The notes beneath the pieces were generated by a model, which ran no database searches, was not told the origin of the DNA, and saw only the letters and a list, made by a program, of their open reading frames with translations. 64,000 bases of DNA. It comes from Phascolarctos cinereus. Its lineage: Eukaryota; Chordata; Mammalia; Diprotodontia; Phascolarctidae. The stretch is taken from contig NW_018343987.1 in NCBI RefSeq assembly GCF_002099425.1, forward strand, positions 16,865,501 through 16,929,500, in the 5' to 3' direction. This document shows, one piece after another, positions 35,295 to 46,014 of this stretch (within the stretch, counting starts at the first letter, position 1; every line of letters starts with the position of its first letter). Both the position numbers and the translations under genes were made by a program.

Positions 35295-36347
35295 CAGGCA
35301 TACCTCATTTTATTGCCCTTTGCTTTATTTCACTTCACAGATACTGCGGTTTAGTTTTTTGTCTTTACAAATTGAAGGTTTGTGGTAACCCTGTGTCCAG
35401 AAAGTCTTTTGGTGCCATTTTTACAGCATCCTGTGGTCACATTGTGTCTCTGTGTCACATTTTGGTAATTATCACAGTATTTTAAACTTTTCATTATTGT
35501 TATATCTGATACAGTGATCTGTGGTCAGTGTTCTTTGATATTACTATTGTAATTTTTTGGGGCACTCCGAACCATGCCCACATAAGATAGAGGGCTTAAC
35601 TGATAAATGTTGTGTGTGTTCTGACTGCTCCACCTACCAGCTGTTCCTCTGTCTCTCTCTCCTCTGGCCTCCCTATTCCCTGAGACACAACAATATTGAA
35701 GAATGTTATGTAAACTTAATTGATAAAGCAGTAGCAGGGTTTGAGAGAATTGACTCCAATTTTGAAAGAAGTTCTACTGTGGGTAAAATGCTATCAAACA
35801 GCATCACGATACTTGTGAAAGGAAAGGTCAGTTGATGAGGCAAACTTCATTGTTGTCCTATTTTAAGAAACTGCCACAGCTACCCCAACCTTAGCAACTA
35901 CCACCCTGATCAGTCAGCAGTCTGCAACATGGAGTCAAGATCTTCCACAAGCAAAACGATTACAGTTTGGGACAGCTAGGTGGCACAGTGGATAGAGCAT
36001 GAAGTCAGGAAGACCTGAGTTCAAGTCTGGCCTCAGACCAAACACTTGACACTTACTAGCTGTGTGACCCTGGGCAAGTCACTTAACCCCAATTGCCTAA
36101 AAATTAAAAAAAAATTAAAAAAAAGATTACAACTCACTGAAGGGTCAGATGATAGTATTTTTTCACAATAAATTATTTTTTAATTAAAATATGCACATTT
36201 TTTACACTTAATAGACTACAGTATAGTGTAAACATAACTTTTATATGCACTAGGAAACCAAAAAGTTCATGTGACTCACTTTATTGAGATATTCACTTTA
36301 CGACAGTGATCTGGAACCAAATCTACTATATCTCCTAGGTATGCCTG
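35295..36347 (+). mobile_element. Tigger1-type DNA transposon (pogo/TcMar), internally deleted
   Basis: Left end CAGGCATACCTCATTTTATT at 35295, right end ...CCTAGGTATGCCTG at 36347: the Tigger1 inverted repeats. TA at 35293-35294 is the target duplication; its partner has become TG (36348-36349). The interior matches my memory of Tigger1 in order. Only the transposase C-terminus survives (35557-35835, '[19 protein letters not shown]'). 1,053 bp including a 150-bp SINE, against about 2.4 kb for full Tigger1, so most of the transposase gene is deleted. Non-autonomous. Confidence 0.93.
35969..36119 (+). mobile_element. WSINE1-type SINE inside Tigger1
   Basis: 'gggacagctaggtggcacag', 'gttcaagtctggcctcagac', 'cttgacacttactagctgtg', 'cacttaaccccaattgccta', then A-rich tail. 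Flanks aaaacgattaca (35953-35964) and aaaaagattaca (36120-36131) are the target duplication, cutting a continuous Tigger1 sequence. Confidence 0.92.
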
Positions 36348-36359
36348 TGGTTCCAAATT

Positions 36360-37600
36360 GGAACCCATATGTTTCTGTGGGGTGACTGAAAACTTTCTCA
36401 GAACTATTCCAGTTCTGAACTGAATACTCAAGGCAGGGGACTGGGACCACCTTGAGGTTTTGTTATGAGCTAGCCTTATCCCCAAAGGAATACACCTTAC
36501 CTGTGATTGAACTAACCATTCAGAGCAAGAGAAGAGAGGGAATATAAACCCTTAAAGTTTTATAAATACAGAGATGTTACAGATTATAATTCCTATCTGT
36601 CTCCCTCTCTGATATGTAGCTGAAAAAAGAAGCTCCAGGAAAAGCATTGTAGGACTATGGTGAAATTGGGCCCTGGAGGTGAATTTTTTCACTTTGTTTT
36701 CAGAATCTTTGGGCCACCAGGGCCATCTAAGTCATCATCTGCCTTATGCTAAATCTTTTAAAGCCAGTGAGCAGGCTCATCTCTGTTCTAAACACTGCAT
36801 TCTTCTCATTTCTTAATGCAGAATCTGGCTCTGGAGGGCTTGGGGCTGTTTCTTTTCTCAATAAGTCATAACTATAAAATACTGTTTTTTTCCTTAGTAA
36901 GCCATAATTATAAAATAGACAAATCAAATACAGTTGCCCATTTCCCAGGGTGAGATGTATAGTTGAGGGTGAAAGGGACATAGTACCCTACCAGGAGGAA
37001 GGGTCAGATATTGATGGGCTGCTATGCAGCCAATATGGTACCAGGCACAGTGAACAACATCTCAGTCTTGGATAGTCTCAAAGGTATTGATCAGAATTTA
37101 GTGAATCTTGGGCCTGAAATTCTATTCTGGGGCTAAGTTTATGCTCCTGGCTACCCTTTTAGGGAAAGAGATGACATGTGACTTTAAAAACAAACAATCT
37201 GCCCCAAAATCCCATTTCACTACTAGACCCACCATAGACTCTGTGACTCTCTTGTTTTTAGGGATTTGTCTCTCCCTCTTGTGACTCCAGGGCCTAGGAA
37301 GCCGTGCCAATGCCAGGAACAGCCCCAGCCACCGGCACCAAGGTTCCTGCTGTGAGGTGTTAAATTGGCAACATTTGTGAATCAGTTTTGCCTGGAGGCA
37401 GGCCTTTTGAATAGAAAGGGAAGCTCAGAGTTATTGATCTTGTGTAGTGTTTAGCAAAACTGATTTTTTTAAAACTCTCTTCCTCCCCTACTTTCAGGAA
37501 AAGTTAAACCTTGTTACTCTGATATTTGGTTGGATCCATGATCTCATTAATATGAATATTCCCTCTACCAGTGCAGATCACAACTCATCCATGCCTTCTC
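36360..37600. other. Unique sequence
   Basis: No gene or repeat recognised. Short direct repeats near 36850-36915 ('aagtcataactataaaata' / 'aagccataattataaaata') are a local 50-bp tandem-like duplication. Confidence 0.5.
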
Positions 37601-37611
37601 ATGCTGGATGA

Positions 37612-37761
37612 TTCTTTTTTGGGGGGGCAATTGGGGCTAAGTGACTTGCCCAGGCTCACACAGCTAGTAAGTGTCAAGTGTTTGGTCTGAGGCTGTATTT
37701 GAACTCAGGATGTCCTGACTTCAGGGCCGGTGCTCTATCTGCTGTGCCACCTAGCTGCCCC
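37612..37761 (-). mobile_element. WSINE1-type SINE, antisense
   Basis: 'gggggcaattggggctaagt', 'cacacagctagtaagtgtca', 'tatttgaactcaggatgtcc', 'gccacctagctgcccc'. Flanks 'ctggatgattcttt' and 'ctgggtgattcttt' look like the target duplication. Confidence 0.9.
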
Positions 37762-38025
37762 TGGGTGATTCTTTACTGAGGATCTGTCCTACAGACTATG
37801 TCTTAGTTACCAGGCTGGCTCTCAAGCAGTCCATCTGTTAATCCTCACTCTTGCTATCTGCCACTTCATCCTGCTGTATGTATCCTTGAAGTCTTTATGT
37901 CAGTTCTCACATGAAAGTTATTATTAACAACACACTGCATTCTTCTGATAGAAAATTCCATATTCTGTCATGTGGAATTACAAACTTTTGGAAACTTTTT
38001 TGGAGAGTAATCTAAAAGTACACAG

Positions 38026-38125
38026 TTTTGGGGCACTCCGAACCATGCCCATATAAGATAGAGGACTTAACTGATAAATGTTGTGTGTATTCTGACTGCT
38101 CCACCTACCAGCTGTTCCTCTGTCT
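38026..38125 (+). mobile_element. Orphan internal Tigger1 fragment, no inverted repeats
   Basis: 100 bp (ttttggggcactccgaacca ... gctgttcctctgtct) differ from 35555-35654 inside the Tigger1 copy at only 3 positions. Both sides are L1 sequence that would otherwise be continuous. No Tigger1 ends are present. Confidence 0.85.
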
Positions 38126-38185
38126 ACAAAAATAATTGTAGCCTTTTACCCAATAATTCTTTTGGGAAGTACATCCTAAAAGTTA

Positions 38186-38292
38186 TATATCTACAGAGCC
38201 ATATCTGTATGTATATATCTACAGAGCCATATCTGTATGTATATATATACATGTATATGTATATGTATATGTATATGTACATGTACATGTAC

Positions 38293-38333
<41 letters not shown>

Positions 38334-38352
38334 CATGTACATGTACATGTAC

Positions 38353-38418
<66 letters not shown>

Positions 38419-38430
38419 GTGTATGTGTAT
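38186..38430. repeat. (TATATG/TACATG)n long microsatellite with 34-bp duplication at its start
   Basis: 38186-38240 holds two copies of 'tatctacagagccatatctg'-type unit, then about 190 bp of hexamer-like TATATG and TACATG repeats. It gives spurious open frames such as Met-Tyr repeats. Confidence 0.95.
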
Positions 38431-38672
38431 GGGACAGCTAGGTGTGCAAAGTGGTTAGAGCGCTGGATCTAGAGTCAGAAAGACTCATCTTCCTGAGTTC
38501 AAATCTGGCCTCAGACACTTACTAGCTGTGTAACCCTGAGCTTAACCCTGTTTGCTCAGTTCCTCATCTGTAAAATGAGCTTGAGAAGAAAATGACAAGC
38601 CACTCTAATATCTTTGCCAAGAAAACCCCAAATGGGGTCATAAAGAGGTGAACACAACTGAAAAAATAACTA
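38431..38672 (+). mobile_element. tRNA/CORE SINE with RTE-like tail
   Basis: 'gggacagctaggtgtgcaaa', 'gttcaaatctggcctcagac', 'ctgtaaaatgagcttgagaa', 'gccaagaaaaccccaaatgg', 'gaacacaactgaaaaaataa', ending in an ACAAC-rich tail. Confidence 0.88.
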
Positions 38673-38960
38673 AACAACAATGTGTGTATGTATGTGTGTA
38701 TGAATGCTTCCTGTTTAAAGATTTTCATAGGACTATTATATGTAATTACAAGAAATTGGAAGCAATCTAAATATCCAACAACAGGGCAATGACTAAATGA
38801 ATTACCTTAATATTGTAGTGCCTAGGACAGACGAATCTTACAAGGAATACAAAGAGATATAGAAATACCTTTATGAAATAATGGAACCAAACATTACATA
38901 CTAACCATGTAGGAGGAAAAATTGAATGAGAATGAATAGATAAAGAATATTAATGGGAGC

Positions 38961-39589
38961 TTAGTTGTCATGTTACTTTCTGCACTGAAATGTATTTAAA
39001 TGCAAATACTAGCTCAGAAATTTTAGTTGGTTGTATTGATGTTCAATATTAATTTTTTAATAAAACTTTTAATAAAAATAGAAAAGCCCATCATGCATCT
39101 TTTCATAGTCTTAAACTTGATTCCCTTGAGAGACCTAAGAAATTGGAACATGGCTTCTGTGTCACTTCCAAGTGTCCAGAGAAAGAAAAGGCAGACAGAG
39201 TATAGAGCCAAGTTGTAAATGAGCCAGTAAAAGGACAAATCTCTGAGTGCTAAGTCCCCCACCTAATGTCTTCACACTGCACACCCACACAAGAGGAGGG
39301 TACAATTTCTCATAAACATGAAAGTGGAGCAAAGTGATAGAAAGTCAGGGAATTCATCATGGAGCCATTTGGAGGTGGCGGTAGGGATTTCCATATGTAA
39401 GACATGGTGTGCAAACATAAAGGACCAACTTTCCCCCAACTCTGACAGCATCTAAAATTCTCTGGGGTCACTCATTCAGCGCATCTACCCCAACTTATTG
39501 CTGCTGGGAGGAAGGATGGGTTGCTTTAGCTCTGACATCAAGAGACAGTCACTCAAAAAGGATTGATTACATTGAAACAATATGCCTAT
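38961..39589. other. Unique sequence
   Basis: Overlapping short open frames on both strands at 39023-39262, no family resemblance. Confidence 0.45.
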
Positions 39590-39965
39590 TGCTGTGATAG
39601 GCCCTGTGGGAAATACAAAGAAATATAAAAGATGGCTTCAATTCTTAAAGATTACTTTCTCCCTCTTGAAATTAATTTGCATTTATTTTTATGTATAGAT
39701 ATTCTATCCCCTCTTCAGGAGAGCATAAATTCCTTGAGGTCAGAGACTGTTTTGTTTTCTATCTTTGTGTCTCTGGGGTCTAACACAGTAGTATCTTGCA
39801 CAGAAGGTATTTAATAAATGTAAATTGAATTAAATTGAAAAATCTAGGTAGGGAAGTAAAATGTGCATGCATGAAGTTAAATAACAATAAAAAAGTTAAA
39901 TTACAGAATAAGACAAAAATATAAGAGATGTCAGGAGGCAGCACATGAATAATTGTCAGATGAAA
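39590..39965 (-). mobile_element. L2 LINE 3' end antisense, split by a sense L2 end
   Basis: Antisense parts: 39590-39655 ('gataggccctgtgggaaata', 'caaagaaatataaaagatgg') and 39840-39965 ('tgtcaggaggcagcacatga', 'ataattgtcagatgaaagg'). Between them a sense L2 terminus (39660-39838: 'agcataaattccttgaggtc', 'aggtatttaataaatgtaaa'). Confidence 0.65.
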
Positions 39966-40369
39966 GGCAGACACTTTTACTTTTCATTCTGCTCCTTCTT
40001 CCTAGATCAACACTCCATTGAACTGAGTGGGAGGAGAGAAGGGTGCATTGGTTATGTAGGTCTGGGAATCTAGTGGAGGTGGGGAAAAGGTAAGGGAAAG
40101 GGTAAAAGGGGTAGTTCTCATAATGAATGTGATAAGTACTAAAAGAAAGTCACACCTGAGGTAAGATTTGCCTTGGGTAACCCCCTCTTTACCTCACTTC
40201 CTGATTTAAAAAACTTATGCTTCTTCAAATTGGGTCAAGACTTTCAGTTATATACTCCTGTAAGGGGGCTTGGAATTACCTGGTAATGCCTCGGCTGAGT
40301 TTTCCCACTAGACACCAACCATATCCACCCTTTGCCTCTCCCATTTATCCTCTACAGTCTTAATCCAGT
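39966..40369. other. Unique sequence
   Basis: Nothing recognised. Confidence 0.4.
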
Positions 40370-40819
40370 CCCAAATCATCTCTTACCCATTATGATTCAT
40401 TACGACAACAAAGGGCCCCTATATAGCCTAGTGTTGCTCACCACTGATTCATTTACAACTGGCTAAAGTTATGTTAACAGAGCCATAAAATTTTTCATCT
40501 ACCACCCACTACTGCCCCTAAGGTTAACAATTTCCCACCACCTGTTTCCCCATCCTTTTATTAATCACTGGCCGCATAGGAAAAAACTATTCCCACTACA
40601 CACCTCCTTTTCTCATTTCCATCTTCAACCCACTCCAAACTTGCCTACTCCTTCCACTATAATCTCTGGAATTCCAGTTCCATAGTAAACTTCTGTTCCC
40701 TGTACCTCTTTCTCTCATGGTCTTTCCATCAACTAGCCATCGTTAAGACCCGGCTTTTCCCTTCCCTCTCCCACTCCCTGTTTCTAATGATATTACATCC
40801 CTGGCCATCCTCCCCACCA

Positions 40820-41450
40820 CTGTTTTTTATTATTTATTCTATTTTTAAATTTGTGGAAAAAACAAGCATTTACATAACAGAGTATAATAAAAAAGATGAT
40901 TGCACATGAAACTGCAAATCTATTATGCATCGCTTGCTATTCCTTTTAAGTATATAATAAAGTTATCATGTAAATTTCTTTTTTTCCCCTTTTTTCCTCC
41001 TTCCTCCACCCAAAAGATGGCTACCATTAAACATCAACATGTATGTATGTGTAAAACCATTCTATATGTCTATTTATTAGTTCTTTCTCTGGATGCAGAT
41101 AGCATCTTCATTCTTATATCCTTTGTAGTTAATTTGGGTATTTACAATAGTCAAAATTACTTACTCAAAGTTGTTCTTAAAACAATATTGCTTTTACTGC
41201 ATATAACGTTCTCTTGGTTCTGCTAATTTCACTCTTTATTATTTTGTGTAAGTCTGTCTATGCTCTTCTATGATCATCAAGCTCATCATTTCTTATGGCA
41301 CCATAGTATATATCACAATCACATACCTCAACTTGTTCAGCCATTCCCCAATTGACGGGCATACCCATAGTTTCCAGCTCTTTGCCACCATAAAGACAGC
41401 CACTATAAATGTTTTAGAACATATAGATTTTTTCTTTTTCCGTAACCATC
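40820..41450 (-). mobile_element. L1 LINE 3' end, antisense, inside L2
   Basis: 'aaacaagcatttacataaca', 'tctctggatgcagatagcat', 'cttgttcagccattccccaa', 'agctctttgccaccataaag' are the reversed L1 3'UTR and ORF2 end. L2 sequence flanks it on both sides. Confidence 0.8.
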
Positions 41451-42775
41451 TTTGCTGGTTTAATTTTAATGCACATCTCTCAACTCACTGGCCCTGCAGG
41501 GGGAATTAGAATACTCCTTTGCTTCCTTGTTCTATTGCCACTCATCCCTTGCTAAACCTCAGCCCTGAATTACTTCCATAATTTGCCCCCTCCACTCCCA
41601 CTCATACTACTGAATGGAGCTAGAAGAAATTATATATCCATGATGACTAGATATATTATAAATTCACTTTTCCGATTTCAGGGGCCCTCAATGAAGCAAA
41701 AAGGCAATCTTTTTATTCTTCTATAATTCTCTCTATCGCTCGCCACAAACGCATTTCTAAAGCTTCCCTACTCCAAACTCCTACACTTCCACCACCCCAC
41801 ACTCCATCTCAGCTGAGGACCTTGCTTATTATTTTACTGAGAAAATTGAAGCTGTTCAATGTGAGCCCCTTCTTCTTCCCTTCTCTTTATCATGAAAGCC
41901 CTTGACATCATCCTCCACTTCTGCTTCTATTCATCCAATATCTGACAATGATATGACAACTCTTCTCTTTGCCAAGAAGACTGACCCCTCTACATGTGTA
42001 CTCAATCTCATTCTCTTCTTTCTTCTCCAACAAATTTCAACTTCAATCATTCCCTTTTCCCCTTAAATTTCAAAGCTCTCCTTATCTCTTGGTTTCTTAC
42101 TCATTGACTTTATTTAAACATAACCAGGTCTCCTTCATTCTTTAAAAAAATCTTTGTAGATCCTACCATGCTCTCAAGCTATCATCCTATAGTTCTCTTC
42201 CTTTTCATAGCCAAACTTCTTGAAAAAGCTGTCTACATTCACTGTTTTCTTTACTTGTATTCTTCAATTCTTTGCAGTTTGACCTCTGATTTTATCACTT
42301 GACTGAAGGTTCTCTTTTCAGTTACCAGTGATCTCTCAGTTGCCAAATCTGATTCCCTCCCCTCACCCTGTACTCATCCTTTTTAACCTATCTACTGCAT
42401 CAAACACTGTATTTTACCTTCTCTCTTAGATATTTTCTCCTCTTTAAGCTTTCATGACAGTACTTTTTCCTGCCTCTTCTTGGACCTAATTGCTCCTTTG
42501 TTAGTTCATTATCAAGATCATACCCCCTAGGTATGGGTGTTCCCCAAAGTTGTCTCCCACTCTCCTCTCTCTACACACTCTGTCAGTGACTTCATCAGTT
42601 CTCATGGTTTTAATTATAATATCTATACTGATTTCTCCAAGATCTGTATATTTGGCTCAATGTATCTCTTAGGCTTTAATTCAGCATCAACAATTGCCTT
42701 TTAGAATTTCAAACTGTGTGTCTAGGAGACATCTCAAATTCAACATATAAAAAACTGAACTCATTATCTTATTAT

Positions 42776-43045
42776 TAAATTAAAAGACAACTAGGTCTTG
42801 TAGTGGATAAAATGCTAGTCCTAAAGTCAGAATGATCTGAATTCAAATCCTGCCTCAGACTCATGTTACTTGTGTGACCTTGGACAAACCACTTAGCCTC
42901 TGTCCATCTCAGTTTCCTTATTTATAAAATGGGGATAATAATAGCACCTACCACACAGAGTTATTATGAGGGTAAAATGAGATAATATTTATAGCACTTC
43001 ACAAACCTTTAAGTGCTATGTAAATGCGAGCTATTACTAGCCATT
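42776..43045 (+). mobile_element. MIR SINE inside L2
   Basis: 'gacaactaggtcttgtagtg', 'gaattcaaatcctgcctcag', 'tgtgaccttggacaaaccac', 'ggggataataatagcaccta', 'gtgctatgtaaatgcgagct'. L2 resumes directly after. Confidence 0.88.
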
Positions 43046-43167
43046 TTTATCTCCCTCTCCCTTCCTTTAGCCACCTTTCTTCCAAACTTCTTTATTTCTG
43101 TTGAAGGTACCACCATTTCCCCAGTCTCCTGAGTTTATAACCTTGGTGTTTTCCTGAAGGACACATA

Positions 43168-43395
43168 TGATTAGACAGGGATCCAGCAAAGGAGGCAGAG
43201 AGAGAGAGCAGTCAGATAGGTAGGAGAACCAGGAAAAAATGTGTCCTGAAAACCTAGAGAGAAGACGTCAAGTTGTAGATTGTGATCAGTAGTGTCAGAG
43301 GCTGTGGAGAGGTCAAGGAGAATGAGGATTGATGAAAGGCCATTGGATTTGGCAGCTAACATCATTAGTAACTTTGGAGAGAACAATTTCATGAA
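43168..43395 (-). mobile_element. L2 LINE reverse-transcriptase fragment, antisense
   Basis: The minus strand is open for 73 codons with 'AAKSNGLSSILILLDLSTAS' then 'DTTDHNLQLDVFSLGFQD', the classic L2/CR1 RT block. It abuts the sense L2 tail-to-head, so a separate insertion or an inverted piece. Confidence 0.85.
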
Positions 43396-43399
43396 TTAA

Positions 43400-44120
43400 T
43401 ACCTAGTAACTGACCATTCCATGCTGACTTCTAGATCTTGTGTGCAAAATTGTGTTATCTCTTCTTCCTACAGTTTATTAAGTTTATTATATTTATGATG
43501 CAACTAGAACCTAGGTGCTTATGGCCCTATTAAACATTTAACCTACTTAGATATCTGAGAATCCAAAAGTATGAGGGAAAAAATCATTGATAATACTTTA
43601 AAAAAAAGCAATTGAGAAGACATCAGCAAATATTGACCCATGAATTCTTCTCATTTTTACAAAATCTTTATGAGAATATGTATGCATCTGGAGCCTCTTT
43701 AGTGAAAATATGAGAAGGAAACAGATAGGCTTTTGTAACCAGTTTCTATGTTAGACCACAGTCAGTTGATTACTGAAATGACTAAGAAGTGTAAAGAATA
43801 TAAGATTACTGTGTCTATTCTTTATTAACTTAAAAAAAAGTTTTTGACTGTAAAACAAAATATGACTTTGGAGTTTCTCCTTGGTTTAACAATAGGATGC
43901 AATGAACTTTTATTAAGCACATATTGTATGCAAGTCACTGGGCTGGTACTACAGATAAAACATAGATGGCATGGTCTCCCATACATATATTAAAATTATG
44001 TAAAGATAAGTGCAATGTGAAGACAATTGTCCAGCATAAAACAGAGATACCTATCTTCCCCACCTATGGAGTTTGCTAGCGTCATGGAAGATTTCCTGGG
44101 CAAAGGACATTACTCTTTCT
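43400..44120. other. AT-rich sequence with a short L2-like piece
   Basis: 43890-43985 ('gaacttttattaagcacata', 'ttgtatgcaagtcactgggc') resembles a reversed L2 end. The rest is not recognised. Confidence 0.45.
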
Positions 44121-44124
44121 AGGT

Positions 44125-44350
44125 GTGCAAAAGACTTGCCTACTTTATCTCATCTAATCCTCACAATAGGTGTGAGATAGATAGTACAATGTGAGGTAGG
44201 TAGTACAAATGTAATTACCCTCATTTTATAGTTGAGGAAACTCACACTCATAGAGGTATTATGTGACCTGCTCCAGGTCCTGTGGACATAGTAAATGACA
44301 GTATTTGACTTAACCACATGTCTTCTGATTCCAAATTCAGGGCTTTTAAT
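44125..44350 (-). mobile_element. MIR SINE, antisense
   Basis: 'actttatctcatctaatcct', 'tcattttatagttgaggaaa', 'aggtattatgtgacctgctc', 'cttctgattccaaattcagg' in reversed MIR order. Confidence 0.75.
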
Positions 44351-44504
44351 AAGCACATCATGAGATAGTGAGGTCTATAAATACTTACATATCATTAATG
44401 TTCTACATTGGCCTATCTATTCACATTGCAAAAACAAAGTGGAAGAAAAAGATATATTGTCCAGCTTATAATTTATGTATTTTAGAACACTGATATTAGT
44501 GCAG

Positions 44505-45240
44505 TTACTGAATTTCTGAGTTGGAAGGGAACTTTGCATTTCCCACCAATACCCAGAAAAGAACTCTTTCCACAACATACCTGACAAGTGGTCATCCAGT
44601 CTTTTCTTGAAAACCTCCAGGAGGGGAGGGGAAATGCAACACCTCCCTAGAACAGCTCACTGCACTTTCAGATACCTCTAATTGTAAATCCCCGTCTAAG
44701 TGTAATGCCCCCCACATATCTCATCTAAATTTGCCCTTGTTGAAACTTATATCTATGGCTCCCATCTGGGACCAAATGGAATAAATACAATCCATTATAA
44801 CTGTCTTTCAGATACTTGAAGACAAGCTATCATGACTTCACTGAGTACTCTCTTCTATAATCCAAGCACCCTCAAGTCCTTCATTTTTTCTTTAAAAAAA
44901 ATTAACAAGTATTTATTTTTCTTTCCATTCTCCCCTTTTGGGGAAAAAAAGGGAAAAAAGCTAATGCCTTTGAAACAAATATGTATAATCAAGCAAAACA
45001 AATTTTCTCATTGGCCATGTTAAAAAATATGTCTTATTTTGTATCTTGACTCTCTCGCCATTCTGTCATGATTCATCATTGATCATTCCCCCAGTTCCTT
45101 CAATTCTTGGACTCTTAGCTCTTCTCTATCCTGGTTGCATGCTTCTGGATATTCTAAGTTTGTCAATGCACTTCCTAAAATGGGGTGCCTGGAACTGAAC
45201 ACATCACTACATCCTTTTTCCTAGAAGCCATGCCTCTAAT
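44505..45240 (-). mobile_element. CR1/L3-type LINE 3' end, antisense, split by L1 tail
   Basis: 'tttctgagttggaagggaac', 'agtcttttcttgaaaacctc', 'ctcactgcactttcagatac', 'ccatctgggaccaaatggaa', 'ttcagatacttgaagacaag', then after the L1 piece 'gttccttcaattcttggact', 'atgcacttcctaaaatgggg', 'gcctggaactgaacacatca'. This is the reversed CR1 3' region. Confidence 0.8.
44890..45060 (-). mobile_element. L1 LINE 3'UTR, antisense, inside CR1
   Basis: 'ttaacaagtatttatttttc' , 'caaatatgtataatcaagca', 'aaacaaattttctcattggc', 'catgttaaaaaatatgtctt' match the reversed L1 3'UTR tail type also seen at 34690. Confidence 0.75.
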
Positions 45241-45344
45241 AATGCAGTTCTGTCTGTGTAGCTTTTCTGTCAAACTTAGCAGGCTGCATGCAAACAGTTG
45301 CTCAATAAAGAGCCTTTTAGGTGTTCCTGGTGTTAATTGGAGAG

Positions 45345-45800
45345 GTAGGCAGTGTGGTATAAAGCAAAGAGCACAGGAGTTGAAGTCAGGATAATGCGGT
45401 TCGTGTCTCAGTTCTGCTTCTTACTACCTGGATGATCCTGAACAAATCCTTTAGGAATTCCATAGGATTTGCTTCCCTGAGCCTCAGTTTCCTCATCTGT
45501 AAAGTGAAGGTATGGGACTAGATCAGCAGTTCTTAAAGTATGGTCTGGCGAAGGCTGAAAGTCCCCAACACTTTTTCTAGAGACTCTGTGAGAACAAAAC
45601 TATTTTTAATAATACTAAGACATTTTAATTTCTAATATGGTAAATATCATTAGATATAACTCACATAAACAAAAGCTCTTTGGGGGTCTTCAATAATTTT
45701 TAAGTGTGTAAAGGGATCAGGAGATCAAAAAGTTTGAGAATTGCTGGATTAGATAATCTCTAGGATCCGTTTGAACTCTGAACCCTGTGAGTCAAGTTTT
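45345..45800 (+). mobile_element. MIR/THER1-type SINE split by hAT element
   Basis: Left half 45345-45523 ('gcagtgtggtataaagcaaa', 'cctcatctgtaaagtgaagg', 'atgggactagat'), right half 45747-45800 ('gattagataatctctaggat'). Together they restore the THER1 order. Confidence 0.85.
45524..45746. mobile_element. hAT-type non-autonomous DNA transposon, 223 bp
   Basis: The ends are CAGCAGTTCTTAAAGTATGG and, reversed, CAGCAATTCTCAAACTTTTT: imperfect inverted repeats of the CAGTGGTTCTCAAA type common in mammalian hAT/Charlie elements. An 8-bp target duplication gactagat (45516-45523) / gattagat (45747-45754), one mismatch, is the hAT hallmark. The interior ('aaaagctctttgggggtctt') carries no coding sequence. 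Confidence 0.88.
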
Positions 45801-46014
45801 GACTGGTCTGTTGTAGGCCCCTTGGTCCTTTCAGCAGTAATTTTCCTCTGCTCCAGGTCTTTGGCTGGGAATCCCAGGTGTTTTCAGTTGCCTGGTGCAG
45901 CTGCAGATTGCCCTGTCCCAGTAAAGGAACGGCTCCCTCAGGCTTAGTGAGTCATACAGGGAGCTGAGGATGTGATGATTGGTATCACACCCAGGCAGTG
46001 AAAGGCTTATCAGA

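Larger units (their letters stand above)
37965..38960 (+). mobile_element. Old L1 LINE 3' part, interrupted
   Basis: Pieces in L1 order: 37965-38025 ('cttttttggagagtaatcta'), 38126-38200 ('ttttacccaataattctttt', 'gggaagtacatcctaaaa'), 38700-38960 ('acaagaaattggaagcaatc', 'aatatccaacaacagggcaa'). Between them lie a Tigger1 patch, a (TATATG)n tract and an RTE-tailed SINE. It belongs to an older L1 lineage than the 21-30 kb copy. Confidence 0.65.
40370..43165 (+). mobile_element. Long L2 LINE (endonuclease to reverse transcriptase), split by L1 and MIR
   Basis: L2 pieces 40370-40815, 41515-42775 and 43046-43165. Recognisable RT-like runs in varied frames: 'IAKLLEKAVYIHCF' near 42210, 'ILFNLSTAS' near 42375 (the L2 'DLSAAFD' motif), 'GVPQSCLPLSSLYTLSV' near 42540, and 'ISVEGTTISPVS' near 43100. 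Many breaks. It lacks a clear 3' end. About 1.8 kb of L2 survives. Confidence 0.75.

Noticed and set aside
35557-35835. Domesticated transposase exon
   Set aside because: Only the transposase C-terminal part remains, in an internally deleted Tigger1 with intact ends; nothing suggests host use.
38083-38472. 129-codon open frame of Met-Tyr repeats, and similar Thr-Cys-Ile frames
   Set aside because: A product of the (TATATG)n microsatellite, not a protein.
38431-38672. Repeated short blocks that could suggest a regularly spaced array when all SINEs are viewed together
   Set aside because: The recurrences (such as 'acacagctagtaagtgtc') are the shared tRNA/CORE parts of dispersed SINEs, not a CRISPR-like array.
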